A DNA stretch of 64,000 nucleotides from Chimonanthus salicifolius. Its lineage: Eukaryota; Streptophyta; Magnoliopsida; Laurales; Calycanthaceae. Shown one piece after another: positions 1-12,800 of this stretch. Every line of letters begins with the position of its first letter. Positions within the stretch are counted from its first letter, which is position 1. A program made the translations under genes and the position numbers. The notes below the pieces were generated by a model, which worked only from the letters and a program-made list of their open reading frames with translations, searched no databases and was not told where the DNA came from. Location of the stretch: contig CM023541.1 in the NCBI GenBank assembly GCA_013350335.1, positions 40,478,739 to 40,542,738 on the forward strand, given 5' to 3'.

Positions 1-3000
1 GAGCTTATTTGCTCTCTTGTGGTTCGCCCGCTCTTGCTTGCTCCGCATGTACCACATCAACCACAGCGCAAACACATTTTTCGCACTACATGCACCGTCA
101 AAAGCAAAATTTGTTCTCTTATTATAGACAGTGGTAGTTGCGATAATATGGTTTCTCAATTTTTGGTTGATAAGCTTCAACTTCCAGTTCAACCACACCC
201 CAATCCATACTATGTTGGTTGGGTTGATGATACATGTCGCCACCAAGTCACTTCTCAATGTGAGGTTCCCTTCTCTATTGGTAAGTATCAAGATACAGTT
301 CTATGTGACGTGCTTCGCATGAATGTCAGCCACCTGATACTTGGCCGGCCTTGGCAATTTGATGTTCACTCCTTACATGATGGCAATGCCCATACATATA
401 CCTTCATGCACCATGGCCAGAAAATTATTTTGGCTTCTCCTACACGTCCTCTCCAGCAGTCACATGAGACACGGACATGCCTCATCTCCGATGACATTAT
501 CAAAGATTCCAGCGAAACAGGCCGTATTTATGCTCTTATGGTCCGTCCTGCCCCACAAGATACTCATGATGTTCCTCCTCAGCTGCAGCCCCTATTGGAT
601 GAGTTTTCATGTCTTCTACCTACTGACACTCCGGATTCTCTGCCTCCTATGCGCAACATTCAGCATCATATTGATTTCATTCCTGGAGCCAATCTTCCCA
701 ATATTGCACATTACAGGATGTGCCCCAAAGAACATGCCATTTTGCAGGAACAAGTTGAGGACCTATTAACCAAAGGATTGATTCGCCCTAGCATGAGCCC
801 TTGTGCAGTCCCAGCTTTGCTTGTGCCCAAGAAAGATGGTTCATGGCGTATGTGCATTGACAGTCGCGCAGTCAACAAAATTACCATCAGGTACCGTTTT
901 CCTATTCCACGTTTAGATGACATGCTTGACATGCTTTCTGGTTCAGTTATCTTCTCCAAACTTGATCTTAAGAGTGGTTATCATCAAATCCGTATCCGGC
1001 CTGGTGACGAATGGAAAACCGCCTTTAAGACCAAAGATGGACTCTATGAATGGCTTGTTATGCCTTTTGGTCTCTCCAATGCACCTAGTACTTTTATGAG
1101 ACTCATGAATCAAGTTCTGCAGCCTTTCATTGGCAAGTTTGTTGTGGTGTATTTCGATGACATCCTCATCTACAGCCGCAATTCGGATATTCACATGTCC
1201 CACCTGCGGGAGGTTCTCAATGTTCTTAAAGCCAACACGTTGTACCTCAATCTTAAGAAGTGTCACTTTATGACTCCGAAGATTCTCTTTCTTGGCTATG
1301 TTGTTTCTGCCTCTGGTATTCATGTGGATAGTGCAAAAATTCAGGCAATCCGAGATTGGCCCATACCACGTTCTATACACGACGTACGCAGTTTTCACGG
1401 CCTTGCTTCATTTTATCGGCGTTTTATTCGTAATTTCAGCTCCATTGCAGCCCCTATGACAGAGTGCCTTAAGCATTCTCCGTTCGTCTGGACTGATGAA
1501 GCCAACAAGAGTTTTGCCCTTTTGAAAGAGAAGCTGACTACAGCCCCTGTGCTCTCTTTACCTAACTTTGAGAAGCTATTTCAAGTTGATTGTGATGCTT
1601 CTATTATGGGTATTGGTGCTGTGCTATCTCAAGATGGTCGCCCTGTTGCATATTACAGTGAAAAGCTCTCAGATGCCCAACGAAAATGGACTACTTATGC
1701 TATGGAGCTCTATGCTGTTGTCCAATCCTTAACGTATTGGAGACCTTATCTCATTCAACGTGAATTCGTACTATTTTCAGATCATCAAGCATTGAAGTTC
1801 ATTCAAAGCAATTCTTCTTCCAATCGTTTGTATGCTCGTTGGATCACTATTATCAATGAATTTACATTCACTTTGAAACATAAATCGGGCTAACTAAACA
1901 AAGTCGCTGATGCACTAAGTCGTCGTTCTTCTTTACTTGTCACTGTGCGCAGTGAGATTGTGGCTTTTGATTATTTGAAAGAGCTTTATCCTGATGATTC
2001 CGATTTTGCTGACATATGGGCTAAGTGTTCCACCAGTCAAGGTGATACACATGATTTCTTGCTTCATGAAGGTTTCTTGTTTAAAGGGAATCGTCTCTGT
2101 ATTCCCCAAGGTTCTCTTCGTGACCACATCATTCGCGAACTTCATGGCGGTGGCCTCGGTGGTCATATGGGTCGTGATAAGACCATCTCTCTTGTTGAAG
2201 ACCGTTATTACTGGCCTTCTTTGAAACGTGATGTCAATTCCTATGTTCGTCGCTGTTTTATCTGTCAGCAAGGAAAAGGTTCTTCACAGAACACTGGATT
2301 ATATACTCCTTTACCGGTGCCTGACGGCCCGTGGGTTGATCTCTCTATGGACTTCGTCTTGGGTCTTCCTCGTACACAACGCGCCAATGATTCTGTTTTC
2401 GTGGTTGTTGATCGGTACTCCAAAATGGCACATTTCATCCCTTGTAAGAAGACTATGGATGCAGTCCATATTGCCAATCTCTTCTTTCGAGAAGTCGTTC
2501 GCCTTCATGGTGTCCCCAAGTCCATCACTTCAGATCGTGATCCAAAGTTTCTTAGTCATTTTTGGCTAACTCTTTGGAAACGCCTTGACACATCTTTGAA
2601 GTTCAGTAGCACCGCCCATCCGCAGACAGACGGCCAAACTGAAGTGGTGAACCGCACTCTTGGCAACCTTATTCGATGTCTTTCAGGTGAGAAACCGCGC
2701 CAGTGGGATCTTGCACTAGCTCAAGCAGAGTTTGCCTACAATGCCTCACCTAACAGGTCCACAGGCCTTCCTCCCTTCAAGATTGTGTATTCTAAAGTGC
2801 CTAATCACACTTTAGACCTTGTGGCCTTACCTCCTCTGCCAGAGTCCAATGTAGCTGCCAATGAGATGGTTGACTCAGTTACCGAACTTCATGACACAGT
2901 TAAAAAGTGCCTTGCTGACTCCAATGACAAATACAAAGCACATGCCGATAAGCATCGGCGTGCCCAATCTTTTGAAGAAGGTGACTTTGTTATGGTCTTC

Positions 3001-3288
3001 CTACGAAAGGAGCGTTTCCCCGTCGGTACTTACAACAAGCTTAAGATGAAGAAGATTGGGCCCTTGCGTATTCTCAAGAAAATAAGTGACAATGCTTATG
3101 TCGTTGACCTCCCTGCAGATTTGCATATCTCTCCTACTTTCAATGTGAAGGACATCTTTCCCTATTACGATGGAGATCCAGTACATCTGCCAGATATAAA
3201 CTCGGGGTCGAGTTCTTTTCAAGAGAGGGGGAATGATGTAGAACAAGTGCCTGATAAATTCTTGAAGACATACTCACGTCGGATTTAG
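1..3288 (+). pseudogene. Ty3/gypsy pol polyprotein (PR-RT-RNase H-IN), broken by one stop
   Basis: The frame is open from base 1, so the protein is partial at its N-terminus. The aspartic protease shows IDSGS near 124. RT follows, with [12 protein letters not shown] (near 845), [13 protein letters not shown] (near 958) and the catalytic [10 protein letters not shown] (near 1147). RNase H runs from about 1585 with VDCDAS, ELYAVV and FSDHQAL. A TAA at 1891-1893 interrupts the frame at the end of RNase H; the same frame then continues without shift to TAG at 3286-3288. Integrase shows the zinc-binding H-H-C-C pattern (ELHGG...HMG...CFICQQG, 2130-2275) and the DDE core (SMDFVLG near 2347, SDRDPKF near 2527, GQTEVVNR near 2632). 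A GPLRILKK module lies near 3058. A single nonsense change in an otherwise intact frame suggests a fairly young but disabled copy. Confidence 0.93.
3221..3233 (+). other. Polypurine tract of the gypsy element
   Basis: The run aagagagggggaa lies directly before TGATGT. It is the expected plus-strand primer just upstream of a 3' LTR, and it fixes the LTR start at 3234. The pol frame reads across it. Confidence 0.75.
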
Positions 3289-3379
3289 GAGTCCGAGACC
3301 TATCTCTCTTAGGATTTACTATTTTCGCATTATTTTTACTTTAGAATTATTGTGTCAAAAGGAAGCTAGGTCGGTAGCT

Positions 3380-3586
3380 TTCCTATTTGATTTAGGAGTC
3401 CTTTTCCTATTTGATTTAGGAGTCTTTTTCCTATTTGATTTAGGAGTCCTTTTCCTATTTCATTTAGGAGTCCTTTTCCTATTTGATTTAGGAGTCTTTT
3501 TTCTATTTGATTTAGGAGTCCTTTTCCTATTTGATTTAGGAGTCCTTTTCTATTTTGATTTAGGAGTCCTTTTCTATTTTGATTTC
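3380..3586 (+). repeat. 24-25 bp minisatellite inside the LTR U3
   Basis: Eight head-to-tail copies of a unit like CCTATTTGATTTAGGAGTCC plus TTTT, with a partial ninth. Units differ by C/T changes and one or two T insertions (one has CATTTAGG for GATTTAGG). The array ends about 12 bp before the TATA box, where U3 enhancer repeats are found in other LTR elements. It creates an apparent repetitive protein frame that is not real. Confidence 0.92.
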
Positions 3587-3597
3587 TTAATTTTTCT

Positions 3598-3605
3598 TAT
3601 AAATA
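3598..3605 (+). promoter_or_regulatory. Probable LTR TATA box
   Basis: TATAAATA follows the U3 minisatellite directly. This is the usual position of the LTR promoter, with transcription expected about 30 bp downstream. Confidence 0.6.
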
Positions 3606-4035
3606 CAATGCATGTAAGAGAGGGATTCACCTCTTTCGAATATATGAATTGATATAGATTTACTATCTTATTTTTCTCTATCATCTCTGCCGAGTTGCAG
3701 ACCTTACCTTCATTGCTGGTTTTGTTCCGGCCATCGCTGATTCTGGACTTAATCCCAGAGGAGATACCCTGCTATCGCTGCCTTAGGCTTTATCCCAAGC
3801 TTATCTCAGTTACAAGTCTTCCGCCCCCTGCCTAGTTGCAGGCTGTTCTACATTAAAATCAGTGAGTAGAAGCAAGGGCATTGGATCCTGGAGGCAGAAT
3901 TTCCAACGAGTCCACCTGCATATAGTGGGAAATTGTTGTCTTAAAGACAACACTGCGACATTGCATCTTGCTTATTTTTCTTTTCTTAAATTCCTCTTTC
4001 AATTCTCAAATTATATTTATTATTTATTATAATTT

Positions 4036-4062
4036 TCACAACACACACACACACATATATAG
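4036..4062. repeat. (CA)n microsatellite
   Basis: A run of CA dinucleotides passing into TATATA. Simple-sequence repeat in non-coding DNA. Confidence 0.85.
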
Positions 4063-4770
4063 GCACACACTTATCAATTTTCCACCAAGGCAAGCACTGC
4101 ACGTAACATCCATGTGGTGATGACCTTGTGGGGCCCACCTTGGCCCCAACCACACCTCTCTCCCCTCTCACACCTTCCTAACCCATTGAATTGGATCATT
4201 AGCCAATTTGACCCCATTTTGAGTTAAAGCCCATTGATCTAACTGTATGAAATGTACAAACCGTCAGACAAAATTTGAACCATTGGAACCTTAAAAACAT
4301 GGCTTTACTTACCCGATTAAGGTGTTTTTTGATAGACACCTTGTTCAAGCAATGACCTTTTCGATCAACTCATCCACATGGGCCCAAAGGGCCCACATGC
4401 AAGTACTGGATGTGTATGTAGTATGTGTGTATATACGTATGTATTCCAAATCCACATATAGAATTTACTCGGATTTGTTCAATTAGAAACTTAATAACTG
4501 TCTTCGATTCTGACTCATGTACCGTACCCTTGCAACTTTGTTTGTTCCTATGTTTTATTGAGTTCGACTAAGGTTGGAGGAACTCCAATAATTCAACAAT
4601 ATTAGATATTCCATGTTTATAGTTGATTGAGTTGCTATTGGCAGGTATAATAACTTCTATAAAAGACCTTTCCAAATGGGAGTGGCAAGTAGAGGCAACA
4701 ATGTGGTCAAAAGACACATAGAAAGTGGTACAAAGAAGTGAAATGGTCATTGCACACTGTTGTATGCAGT

Positions 4771-5281
4771 TAGGGGTGTTCATTTGTCCGAGCCTAGCTC
4801 GTCGAGCTTTCATGCCCGTTTATTTTTTTATGTTTTTGTTTTCTAAATTGAGAATATAACTGTACAGATTAAAAGAAGACTTAAAAACCGACCATATGCT
4901 AAAATTTAATCTCAAATATCGATTTCAGGTCACTCTATCTTAATGGTCAAAATCACCAGACTTCATCATTTCAAGGACATCCGCCAACTTTGAGTATCAA
5001 GATCAAGTGGCTAGAAATTGAGTTTTGGACTGAAATTTTAAGTGGTGGTAGGTGTTTAAATATACTTCCAATCTGTACAATTAAATTTTCAATTTTCAAT
5101 TTTCAAAACACATTTAAAAAAAAAAAAAAAACGGTGCATGGTGCAAAATAAATGGGCTTTAAACGTCAGGCTCAGACTTTGACTTTAAAATCCGGACAGG
5201 CTTCAGATGGGCTCGGGCTTTTGTAGATATAATTGGACTTGGACCTTTTTGACAAAAGCTGACCTGAAGCCAGCGGGCCTA
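4771..5281. mobile_element. hAT-like MITE
   Basis: The ends are TAGGGGTGTTCA on the left and, inverted, TAGGCCCGCTGG on the right. The flanks are tatgcagt (4763-4770) and tctgcagt (5282-5289), an 8-bp target-site duplication with one mismatch, as expected for hAT. The ends are rich in GGGCTCGG/CCGAGCC-type words and the middle is AT-rich with an A-run near 5117. No transposase frame. The inverted ends pair only over a few bases, so it is an old copy. Confidence 0.5.
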
Positions 5282-5639
5282 TCTGCAGTACTACACTGCA
5301 TTTTAGGCATGTGGTCTACCAAATTGGGGTGGTGATGGGACTATTAGGAAGGTCTTTCCTTGAACATGTGGCTCAACAAAAAATACCTTGATAGATTCAA
5401 AAAAAAGAAAAAAAATAGTCAAGCCTCATCTTTTAAGCTTCAAAATTTGATCTGTTTAATTTTTTTTTTCTCCTTAACTTTACAGCCTTTAAAAACATGG
5501 TTTGATTGATCTGATTAAGGTGAGTTTTGGTGGGTCTCATACTCAGACTCAGACCTTTCCAATGTACCAGTCACCACCTACTTGATTAAGGTGATCATTC
5601 CTTTAAAGAGAATATCCATGAGTGATGATCTATAAATCA

Positions 5640-6070
5640 ACAGCTAAAGCTCACACAAAATGCCACAAATGCTGAAGACAACCCCTCAAAAAGGAGTGAA
5701 AAACATATACAGCTCGCATAAAATTCTGGCAGAAAAAAACTGTTGGGAATTTTTGAAAATATCGCTCATCTTTTCAAAAACACACACCGAAATGTTTGCC
5801 TTTCAAAAATCCATGACCTTGGATTATGAGAAGAAAAAAGGGACAGATATAGGTGGAGTCTTGGGACCAATATTTATTGAAAAGTTGGTTGGCCAAGATG
5901 AATCTTCTAATTTTCAAAACTCTATAGTTCATAGAAGAATGACCTCTAGGTGCCAAAAAATTATCAAATAGAGATGGGCCTCAGAAACATCTTTCAAATG
6001 GCTTCTACCGGATTGTGAAGTCTCTCCTTTTGAGATGCTTCAGTCAGCCCAGTAGACTCTAGATGGTAAC
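5640..6070 (-). mobile_element. Probable internal remnant of the copia element
   Basis: This stretch lies inside the element as read from the PBS at 6071-6083 (minus orientation). It has short open frames on both strands but no recognisable gag or pol motif. The second LTR is not found to the left, so the element is truncated. Confidence 0.35.
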
Positions 6071-6083
6071 TGCCCTAGTACCA
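6071..6083 (-). other. Primer-binding site next to the copia LTR
   Basis: Read on the minus strand it is TGGTACTAGGGCA directly after the LTR end. It resembles the initiator-methionine tRNA primer site TGGTATCAGAGC with a few changes. It sets the orientation of the LTR at 6084-6379. Confidence 0.6.
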
Positions 6084-6379
6084 TGTTGAAGAATATCAAA
6101 TGATGAAGTGGATAGTTGAATAAAGAGGAATTTGGGAGAAGACTCAAAAATTCTATTCTTGTATCAATTGTACAAGGACAGCAATGCCCTGGTTTATATA
6201 CAAAGAATTTGCCATCTTTTCTAGTCCTTGAGAGATACAAATGCAATAAATACATTCCAAATCCTATTTTCTGAGACAAATGGGATATGGTACACTTAAC
6301 AGCATAACTCTACTATGATATGTAGTCCCTGAATGTACTCCATTGGACTGCACCAATATATGCTTTATATCTTTCAACA
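6084..6379 (-). repeat. Ty1/copia-type LTR (296 bp)
   Basis: The LTR begins and ends TGTTGAA...TTCAACA, a perfect 7-bp terminal inverted repeat. On the minus strand it carries TATATAAACC (TATA), then TTGTACAATTGATACAAG, an order typical of copia LTRs. A PBS-like site adjoins the left end, so this was the 5' LTR of a minus-strand element. It lies upstream of the first visible RAD51B exon. Confidence 0.75.
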
Positions 6380-6802
6380 ATGTCAACAAGAAGGATTGTA
6401 CTTCAACTGATTTCTATTATTTCAAATGGATATATTTATTGTAATTACTATTCATAAACTGATAGCTAGAATTTTATAGGCTTGTTAACTTATGGTTGTA
6501 ACCATAGTTTGATTTGATGAAAGCCTCTTCCTTATGAGTTTTGAGTCTTTGATGTTTTGAATCATTTCTCTGCATGCTTAGTGTATAGGCAAGGCAAGAA
6601 AGCTTTGAACTGCAGGATCTATTGGGGATATATCTTGTTTTTCTTTCTTGGTTGCAAGATCTATTGGAATGTATCTTTTGTTTCTTCTTGTTAACTTACC
6701 AATGGGTACTTTATTCTTTAATTACCTGAGCTAATTGAATCTCAGTTACATTTTATCTGGTTATCTCTAAAAAAAGATGCATTCTGTTTGGTTGTATTGC
6801 AG
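6380..6802. other. Non-coding, intron 5' of the first visible RAD51B exon
   Basis: AT-rich and T-rich with no motif I recognise. It ends in a pyrimidine-rich tract and TTGCAG acceptor at 6797-6802, so it is intron sequence of RAD51B. Confidence 0.5.
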
Positions 6803-9800
6803 TTTTGCCTGAAGCTTGCATTGTCGGCTGCCCTTCCCACTAGTCATGGAAGTGTAGATGGTCGTGTGGTTTATATTGATACAGAATCCAAGTTCAGTTC
6901 AAAAAGGTAAATGACAGGCTTCACTATCTTGGAGCTTTGCGGACTTGTGCTATTAATTTCCTTATATATCTTTGTGTGATATAATGAAGATCTAATATTT
7001 TGGTTAGGATGATGGAGATTGGGGAAAACAGTTTTCCTGACGTATTTCACTTGGAAGGGAAGGTTCAGGAGGTATGCCTGCATTTCTTAATTTCCTAATT
7101 CATTTTTTTTTAATTGTAGCAGTCATGCTAGTGGCTGGCAAATTTTATTGCTAACAGCTAGTCTGATACAACTCACCACCTTTACTTGGGTTGAGACCAC
7201 ACCATGATGCACATGAGGTTAAGTCCCTCATCTCCACCATCCATGACAAGGTCAGGTCCCTCATCCCTTATGTTCACCATCAGTTTCACCAGCAGATGGA
7301 TCAGAGGGATATGACCTTATTAGAGCCTGGTCTTTTGCACCTGATCATTTCTCTTGTTTGAAAGGTTTGAGATGGCTCCTCTCTCTCTCTCTCTCTCTTC
7401 GCATGCATGCTTGAGATGGCTCTGGCATGAACAATTGTATGATATGAGTTTCAGGAACTAGGAAAAGGGGAGATTTTTAGGATATTGTTTTTCCTAATGA
7501 ACACCTAATAATTAGGTCTGAGTGTATGTATTAATAGTAGATGTTAGTAGTTCCATATCTTTTAAGCTCCACTGTTTAACGTTTACATATCGTTTGTATC
7601 TTCTCTACAAGAGGAGACTTTGTATTTATGGGATATGTAGAAATGGTTCCCTTTTCTTCATTTGTCTGTCATATTGTTCCCTTTGTTTTTCCAATTTATC
7701 ATGGTATTAGAACTTGTTTTCTTTAGGATGACATCAGAGGTTGATACTTCCATGTGAGTACTGCCTAATCTATTGATCTTATGTCACTTACTGGTCATTT
7801 ATGCTATGACACATGCCTGTACAGGTAGATCTGCAGCAAAGGACCAAACCTTTAACTTTTTTTTCCTGCTGATAATATTGGGCAATTTTGAAGATTTTTT
7901 TGTCATTCTAGTTCAGTCAAAATTTGCATCTTCTTTTTGGATAAATCAGGGGAAAACAAATATTGGTTTTAATCTTGTCTGTCCATTTTTTGCTTTTTTC
8001 CTTTTTGGATTTTGGATGAGGGATCCCACCAACCCAATTTTGTCTTAAAGGGCGTCTTCCATCTATAGCATCATCTGCGATAATGGCATTTATTTAGTCT
8101 ACTGTAAAACCCAGATAGTAGTAGTCGAAACTAGAAAAGTGAGACTTTCCCCAATTTTTTCACTGGGAAATTAAATCACTTCTAAAGCTTTTTTTTTTTG
8201 AGCTGTGACAAACAAAAATATATTAAAATAAGTGAGTAAAGATACAAGTAGAGTGAAAAGGTCTAACAGGATTAGACCCAAAACAAGAATAGGAAAAGGA
8301 AAAAAACAACGAGTAAGGACAAAAAATATACAATAAGAACGAGAACAAAAGCTCCTCCAAGCTCAAAGGCTTCTAAAGGTTAATTTGCTCCATACATTTG
8401 TTGGATTTGAGCTTTTAAAAACTTATGTTAGAGATTTCTTGTGATATATTTTTCCATTGCTTCTCATTCAGGTTGGTCTTCATAAGATATGCTGGGGAGA
8501 TACTTTGACTCTTGTAAAATAATCCTGTATTCTACAGTGACTCAGGCCATACTGTACACTGGACCAAAGGAGTTTACGGTAGAGGGGTGTTTCATTTTCT
8601 TGGTCAGCCTACCAACTATATAATGTAGTTTTGAGGGGCTGAGGGTTATGGGGTTCTTCATTCTATATTAAGAGTGGTGTGAGGAAGAGAGCACTTTGTA
8701 ACTCTATTCTCAGAGATAGTGAAATTGCTCTCATCTCACTGTGGACATAGGCATATTGCTGAACCATGTAAATCTTGTGTCTTTGTTATTGCTTGTGTTC
8801 TTGCTGCATTGTGGTTTCTTCATTTCAAAATTGCCATTTTAAGATATTGTCAGTTTCCATTAGGACATCATCATCAATTATAGTTTTCTGTTTGGATGGG
8901 TCCATAGTGTTGTAGGCTATATTGTATGAATATTTCAGACCTTTCCTCACTCAAAATCTGAACATTAGGATCTCTATTGTGCCCCTAAACGAGAGAAATT
9001 TCTTGATATGGTCCCATGTTGGTTTTATGTTAATTGCAGGCAAATAAAAGTTGGGTTTTTTTGATGGAATCTACTCGAAAACCTCCTAAATCTGATCCAA
9101 AATATAAAGAATGGAAAATTGCTCAGTCACGAGAGCATCAAATAGATGAGATAAATGGTGATAAAGATGATTCATATATTTCTTTTTCGCACTTGGAGTG
9201 GCGTTTTTTATTGTAGAGTGACATAAAATGTGACTTCAAATAGAGTTGATTGGAGAAATAGAAATCGCAAAACTGATATCAAATAAATGAGATCAGGATT
9301 GACGGAGGTAATGGTGATGATTTATTTTTCCTTTGTGCATTGAATTCTTCATGTGTTTCAATATTTCCACACCATTGTTTTGTAGATGGCAGGTAGGATT
9401 CTAGTGCTGCGACCTACAACTTTATCTGAATTCACTGAAAGGTGTGTACTATTTATCTCAGACATGAAATTAATGTTTGCATGTTAAATCCATGAAAATT
9501 GTGTATATTTATTTATTTTCTTGGTGGAAGAAATGATGGTAGGAAGTGTAGAGATCCTTAATAGAAATTGGGGGTTGCATAACCTCTCTCTAGTTATTTG
9601 TTAGAATTGTCTAACTGAATGTATGTCTTCTAGTGAGATAATTAAATCAAGTAGAAGGTATACACAATACACTTATGTTCTGAGTTAAAAAAGGAGTTAT
9701 TTGACAACTCATAAGATTATTTGCATTTTGGTTTATTTACTAGCGGTGTGGTAGTTGAAAATCTTTGTGGTCGTTGAAATTATTTTTCATTTTCTTATTT

Positions 9801-12800
9801 TTTTAAACATTATCGACTTAATTCCATTAAAACAAGAAGGGCGTAGTGGGCTCACCTGTGGGGGTTTTATGCTAGGTATCCCACAGTTTCCCACACGTAA
9901 TTCAAAAAAAAAAAACAAGAAGGGAGTACAAGAGAAGAATCCGAGTATAGGAGATATATACTCAGAACCAAGGAGAAGAAAAAGAAACAAAAAAAAAAAA
10001 AGAAAAAACATGAAATAAAAGAAAAGATGCATCAAAGAATCCACCCAACACAGGATCCAAAAGGAGCCCCCTACTCCCCTAACTCCCAAGGTTGGTGAGA
10101 TGAAAAATTTCCTAAGCTAGTCTTTGTAAATGAACACTAGCTTTTGCCAAGAAGTCTGCTATATGGTTTGCTGATCGAGGCGTATGAGTGATAGTGACGC
10201 CACCCAGCTTACACAACCTCCAAATGTCCTTAGCAATACAAACCAACCTCCACAGAGGGAATTTCCTATTACTAGCCCAGGAGATGACATTAGTTGAGTC
10301 TCCTTCAATAATGAGGTTACCGCTCTTAACCTAGACCAAATCTGAAGTGCTCTCAGTTTTGCATTTTCTTATTAATTGGTAGGCCTAGCAAAATCTAACC
10401 TGACCGGAACCAATCTTTTAAAAAGGGATGAGTCTAACATTTCTAACCTGTTTGTAAATAGGTTGGGTCGACCTGAAGCGCTTATAGATGGGTGGGCTTG
10501 GTTTGACTCCATTCGTTACCTATTAGACCTAGGACCTGATATACTCCTTTAGTCATTTACTAATACTACACTCAGTCATTTTCTCTAGTTTTACCATCAC
10601 TGTATCCTGTACTCTTTTCTCATGTGCTCCTTGTGTGTGTGTGTTTGTGTACGTGCACACTTCCTTCTTTATTGTGGTCAGTTTTTAATTTTGATATTAA
10701 TATTGAATTATTGATACTAATATTAAAATAAATATTTGTATTCAATCTAAAAGGATGTGCTAGAAATGCAAGGCATATTTATTTATTGTATGTTTAATTT
10801 AGTAATGGCAAAGTTTTTGTACATTTTTCTTTCAATTTGTAGGCATTTTCTATTTACATTTTCTGTTTTTCTCCCTTAAATGAACTAAATGGGTAATTGG
10901 GCTTGGTTTGGGTTGACCCATTGACTTTTAAAGGGGCAAGGGTTTAGGGGGGACAACTTGTATGATGAATAGGTAGGCAATGGTTGAGGGTGTTGGATAG
11001 ATGGGTTGACAAGACTTGAACTTGAACGAACTTAACCATTACTGGGTCTATTTATTGCAGAGCAAAATAGTGTAGGCTTTGTCCACATTAGAACGAGTGC
11101 CCAAGGGTTTAAGAAATATTATAAATATAGAATCACCAAGTCATTTAACCAGCCATCAATGTCATATAGAATGCATTATGCTGATTGGATGGGGTTGAAA
11201 GAAGCATGGGAAGTAGAATAGATTTATAAATGTACATCACAATTTATTGATTTATACTTAAAAAATTGTTACCATCACTCTAACCAATATACAATATAAC
11301 AATCATGACTTTGGAAAATATGAATTCATTCCTTTAGGGTGTTCATGCCTAATCTATTGCTAGTTCATGACTAGTACAAGTTATGGCCCAAACTAACTAA
11401 TCCATAGGTTGGATGGAAGTAGTATCTAACTGACATGTCTTATTGGATTGTGTATACAGAGTGGTTGAGAGGCCCATGCATTCATTTCTCATATCACCCC
11501 ATGTTTTCTTCATTTTTTTTTTTTTTTTTTCTTCATTCCTCTAGTACGCAATGATGTTGAAGCCTTTATTATCTTGTTGTAGAATATTCCTTTCAAGCTT
11601 GTGGATTTATTCAACTTATAATGCACATGTGTGGATAATTCTTGTAATTTGAGGAGAGGTTCCTACACAATAATAGCTCAAAAATTGGAATATAAAGTGA
11701 ATAATCTCAATCCTGTTATTTGTTAACAGCTTACAACAAATCAAGTTATCACTTCTCCAACATCAGGTGAAGTTGCTTATTATTGACAGCATCGCTGCAC
11801 TTGTTTCTGGGTAAGTATTCTATTGCACATAATAAGTTAATAACATTTTTAAGTAAAATGAACTCATTTGAGCATCTAGTAAATGTGCAATCATCATGCA
11901 AAAGTAGATCTTGAGATAACAAAAAACTTATCGTTTCTATGAATTATATTATCCTATGGTGCATGGGTATGACACATTCATTGGAATATTATCTTATGAG
12001 ACATGTCCCCATGTTGAATTTCTCACGGATTCTTTATGAATTTTCTAGTACCAGTTTAGCATTATTTAGGATGGTCATAAAATATTATAGCACATTTTCT
12101 TCTTTTGGAATCTAACTGAAATGTTGGAATACTTGTTATTTGATTTTTTCAAGTAAAAATTATAATTAGCATTTATTATTGTTATTTTTACATCATGTTT
12201 ATATTTCTAATTAATAATTATTTAACTCAATTGCCTAATCTATAAGATCCAATATTTTTGGATTTGCTAAATTGAACCCCTCTTACCCGTGCTGAATTCT
12301 GATACATGTACCCATATCCTTGCAAGTTGCAACTTAGTGGATGGTTCATGTTATTTATTTAATCTTTGATGCTGTGTGTAATATATGATGTTTCTAGGGA
12401 ACATGAAAGGGATACAAGGGCTCTTAGACAAACTTCATTGGGGTGGCATATTTCCTTCCTAAAGTGAGAACAAATGTGGAAAGTGTCTTTCCTACTATTT
12501 CAGAGATTTCATTTCCAACAAGAAATCGTTTTTGACTCTCTGTTGTAAATCTGTAGGTCGCTTGCAGAATTCTCACAAATTCCTATTGTGGTAACCAACC
12601 ATGTCCGAGCACAGAACAACAATGTAGCCTTTTGTTATCCTTTTGAAGGTGCAGTGGTGTTTTTGGGTTGTGCAAGATTTTCCCCAGAACTTTTATATAA
12701 CACATTTTATTCTATGCAGTGCAAAATAGGGATGGATCCATAAAGAAGCCCGAAAGGCAAGAGTCTCATCTCACAGCTGCCTTAGGGATCAACTGGGCTC

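Larger units (their letters stand above)
1..3965 (+). mobile_element. Ty3/gypsy LTR retrotransposon, 3' part (5' end outside window)
   Basis: This is the downstream part of a Ty3/gypsy element: pol (1-3288), polypurine tract (3221-3233) and a 3' LTR from 3234 to about 3965. The order protease-RT-RNase H-integrase is diagnostic of Ty3/gypsy, since copia has integrase before RT. Gag and the 5' LTR must lie before base 1, so no target-site duplication can be checked. The pol frame runs about 55 bp into the putative LTR, as in several chromovirus lineages, and the integrase tail has a GPY/F-like module but no chromodomain that I can recognise. A chromovirus (possibly CRM-like) placing is inference. 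The next + strand coding DNA is RAD51B at 6803, so the element probably lies in a RAD51B intron or just upstream. Confidence 0.93.
3234..3965 (+). repeat. 3' LTR of the gypsy element
   Basis: It starts TGATGT right after the polypurine tract and plausibly ends ACATTGCA near 3965 (TG...CA, imperfect short inverted ends). It contains the last 55 bp of pol, a U3-like minisatellite (3380-3586), a TATA box (3598-3605) and an R/U5-like tail. The 3' edge is a guess because the partner LTR is outside the window. Confidence 0.65.

Noticed and set aside
3350..3652. 100-residue frame with repeated LFDLGV motif
   Set aside because: It is the reading of the LTR minisatellite in one frame; no gene signals.
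9755..10089. Lysine-rich (+) and phenylalanine-rich (-) frames
   Set aside because: Products of A-runs in LINE/SINE 3' tails.
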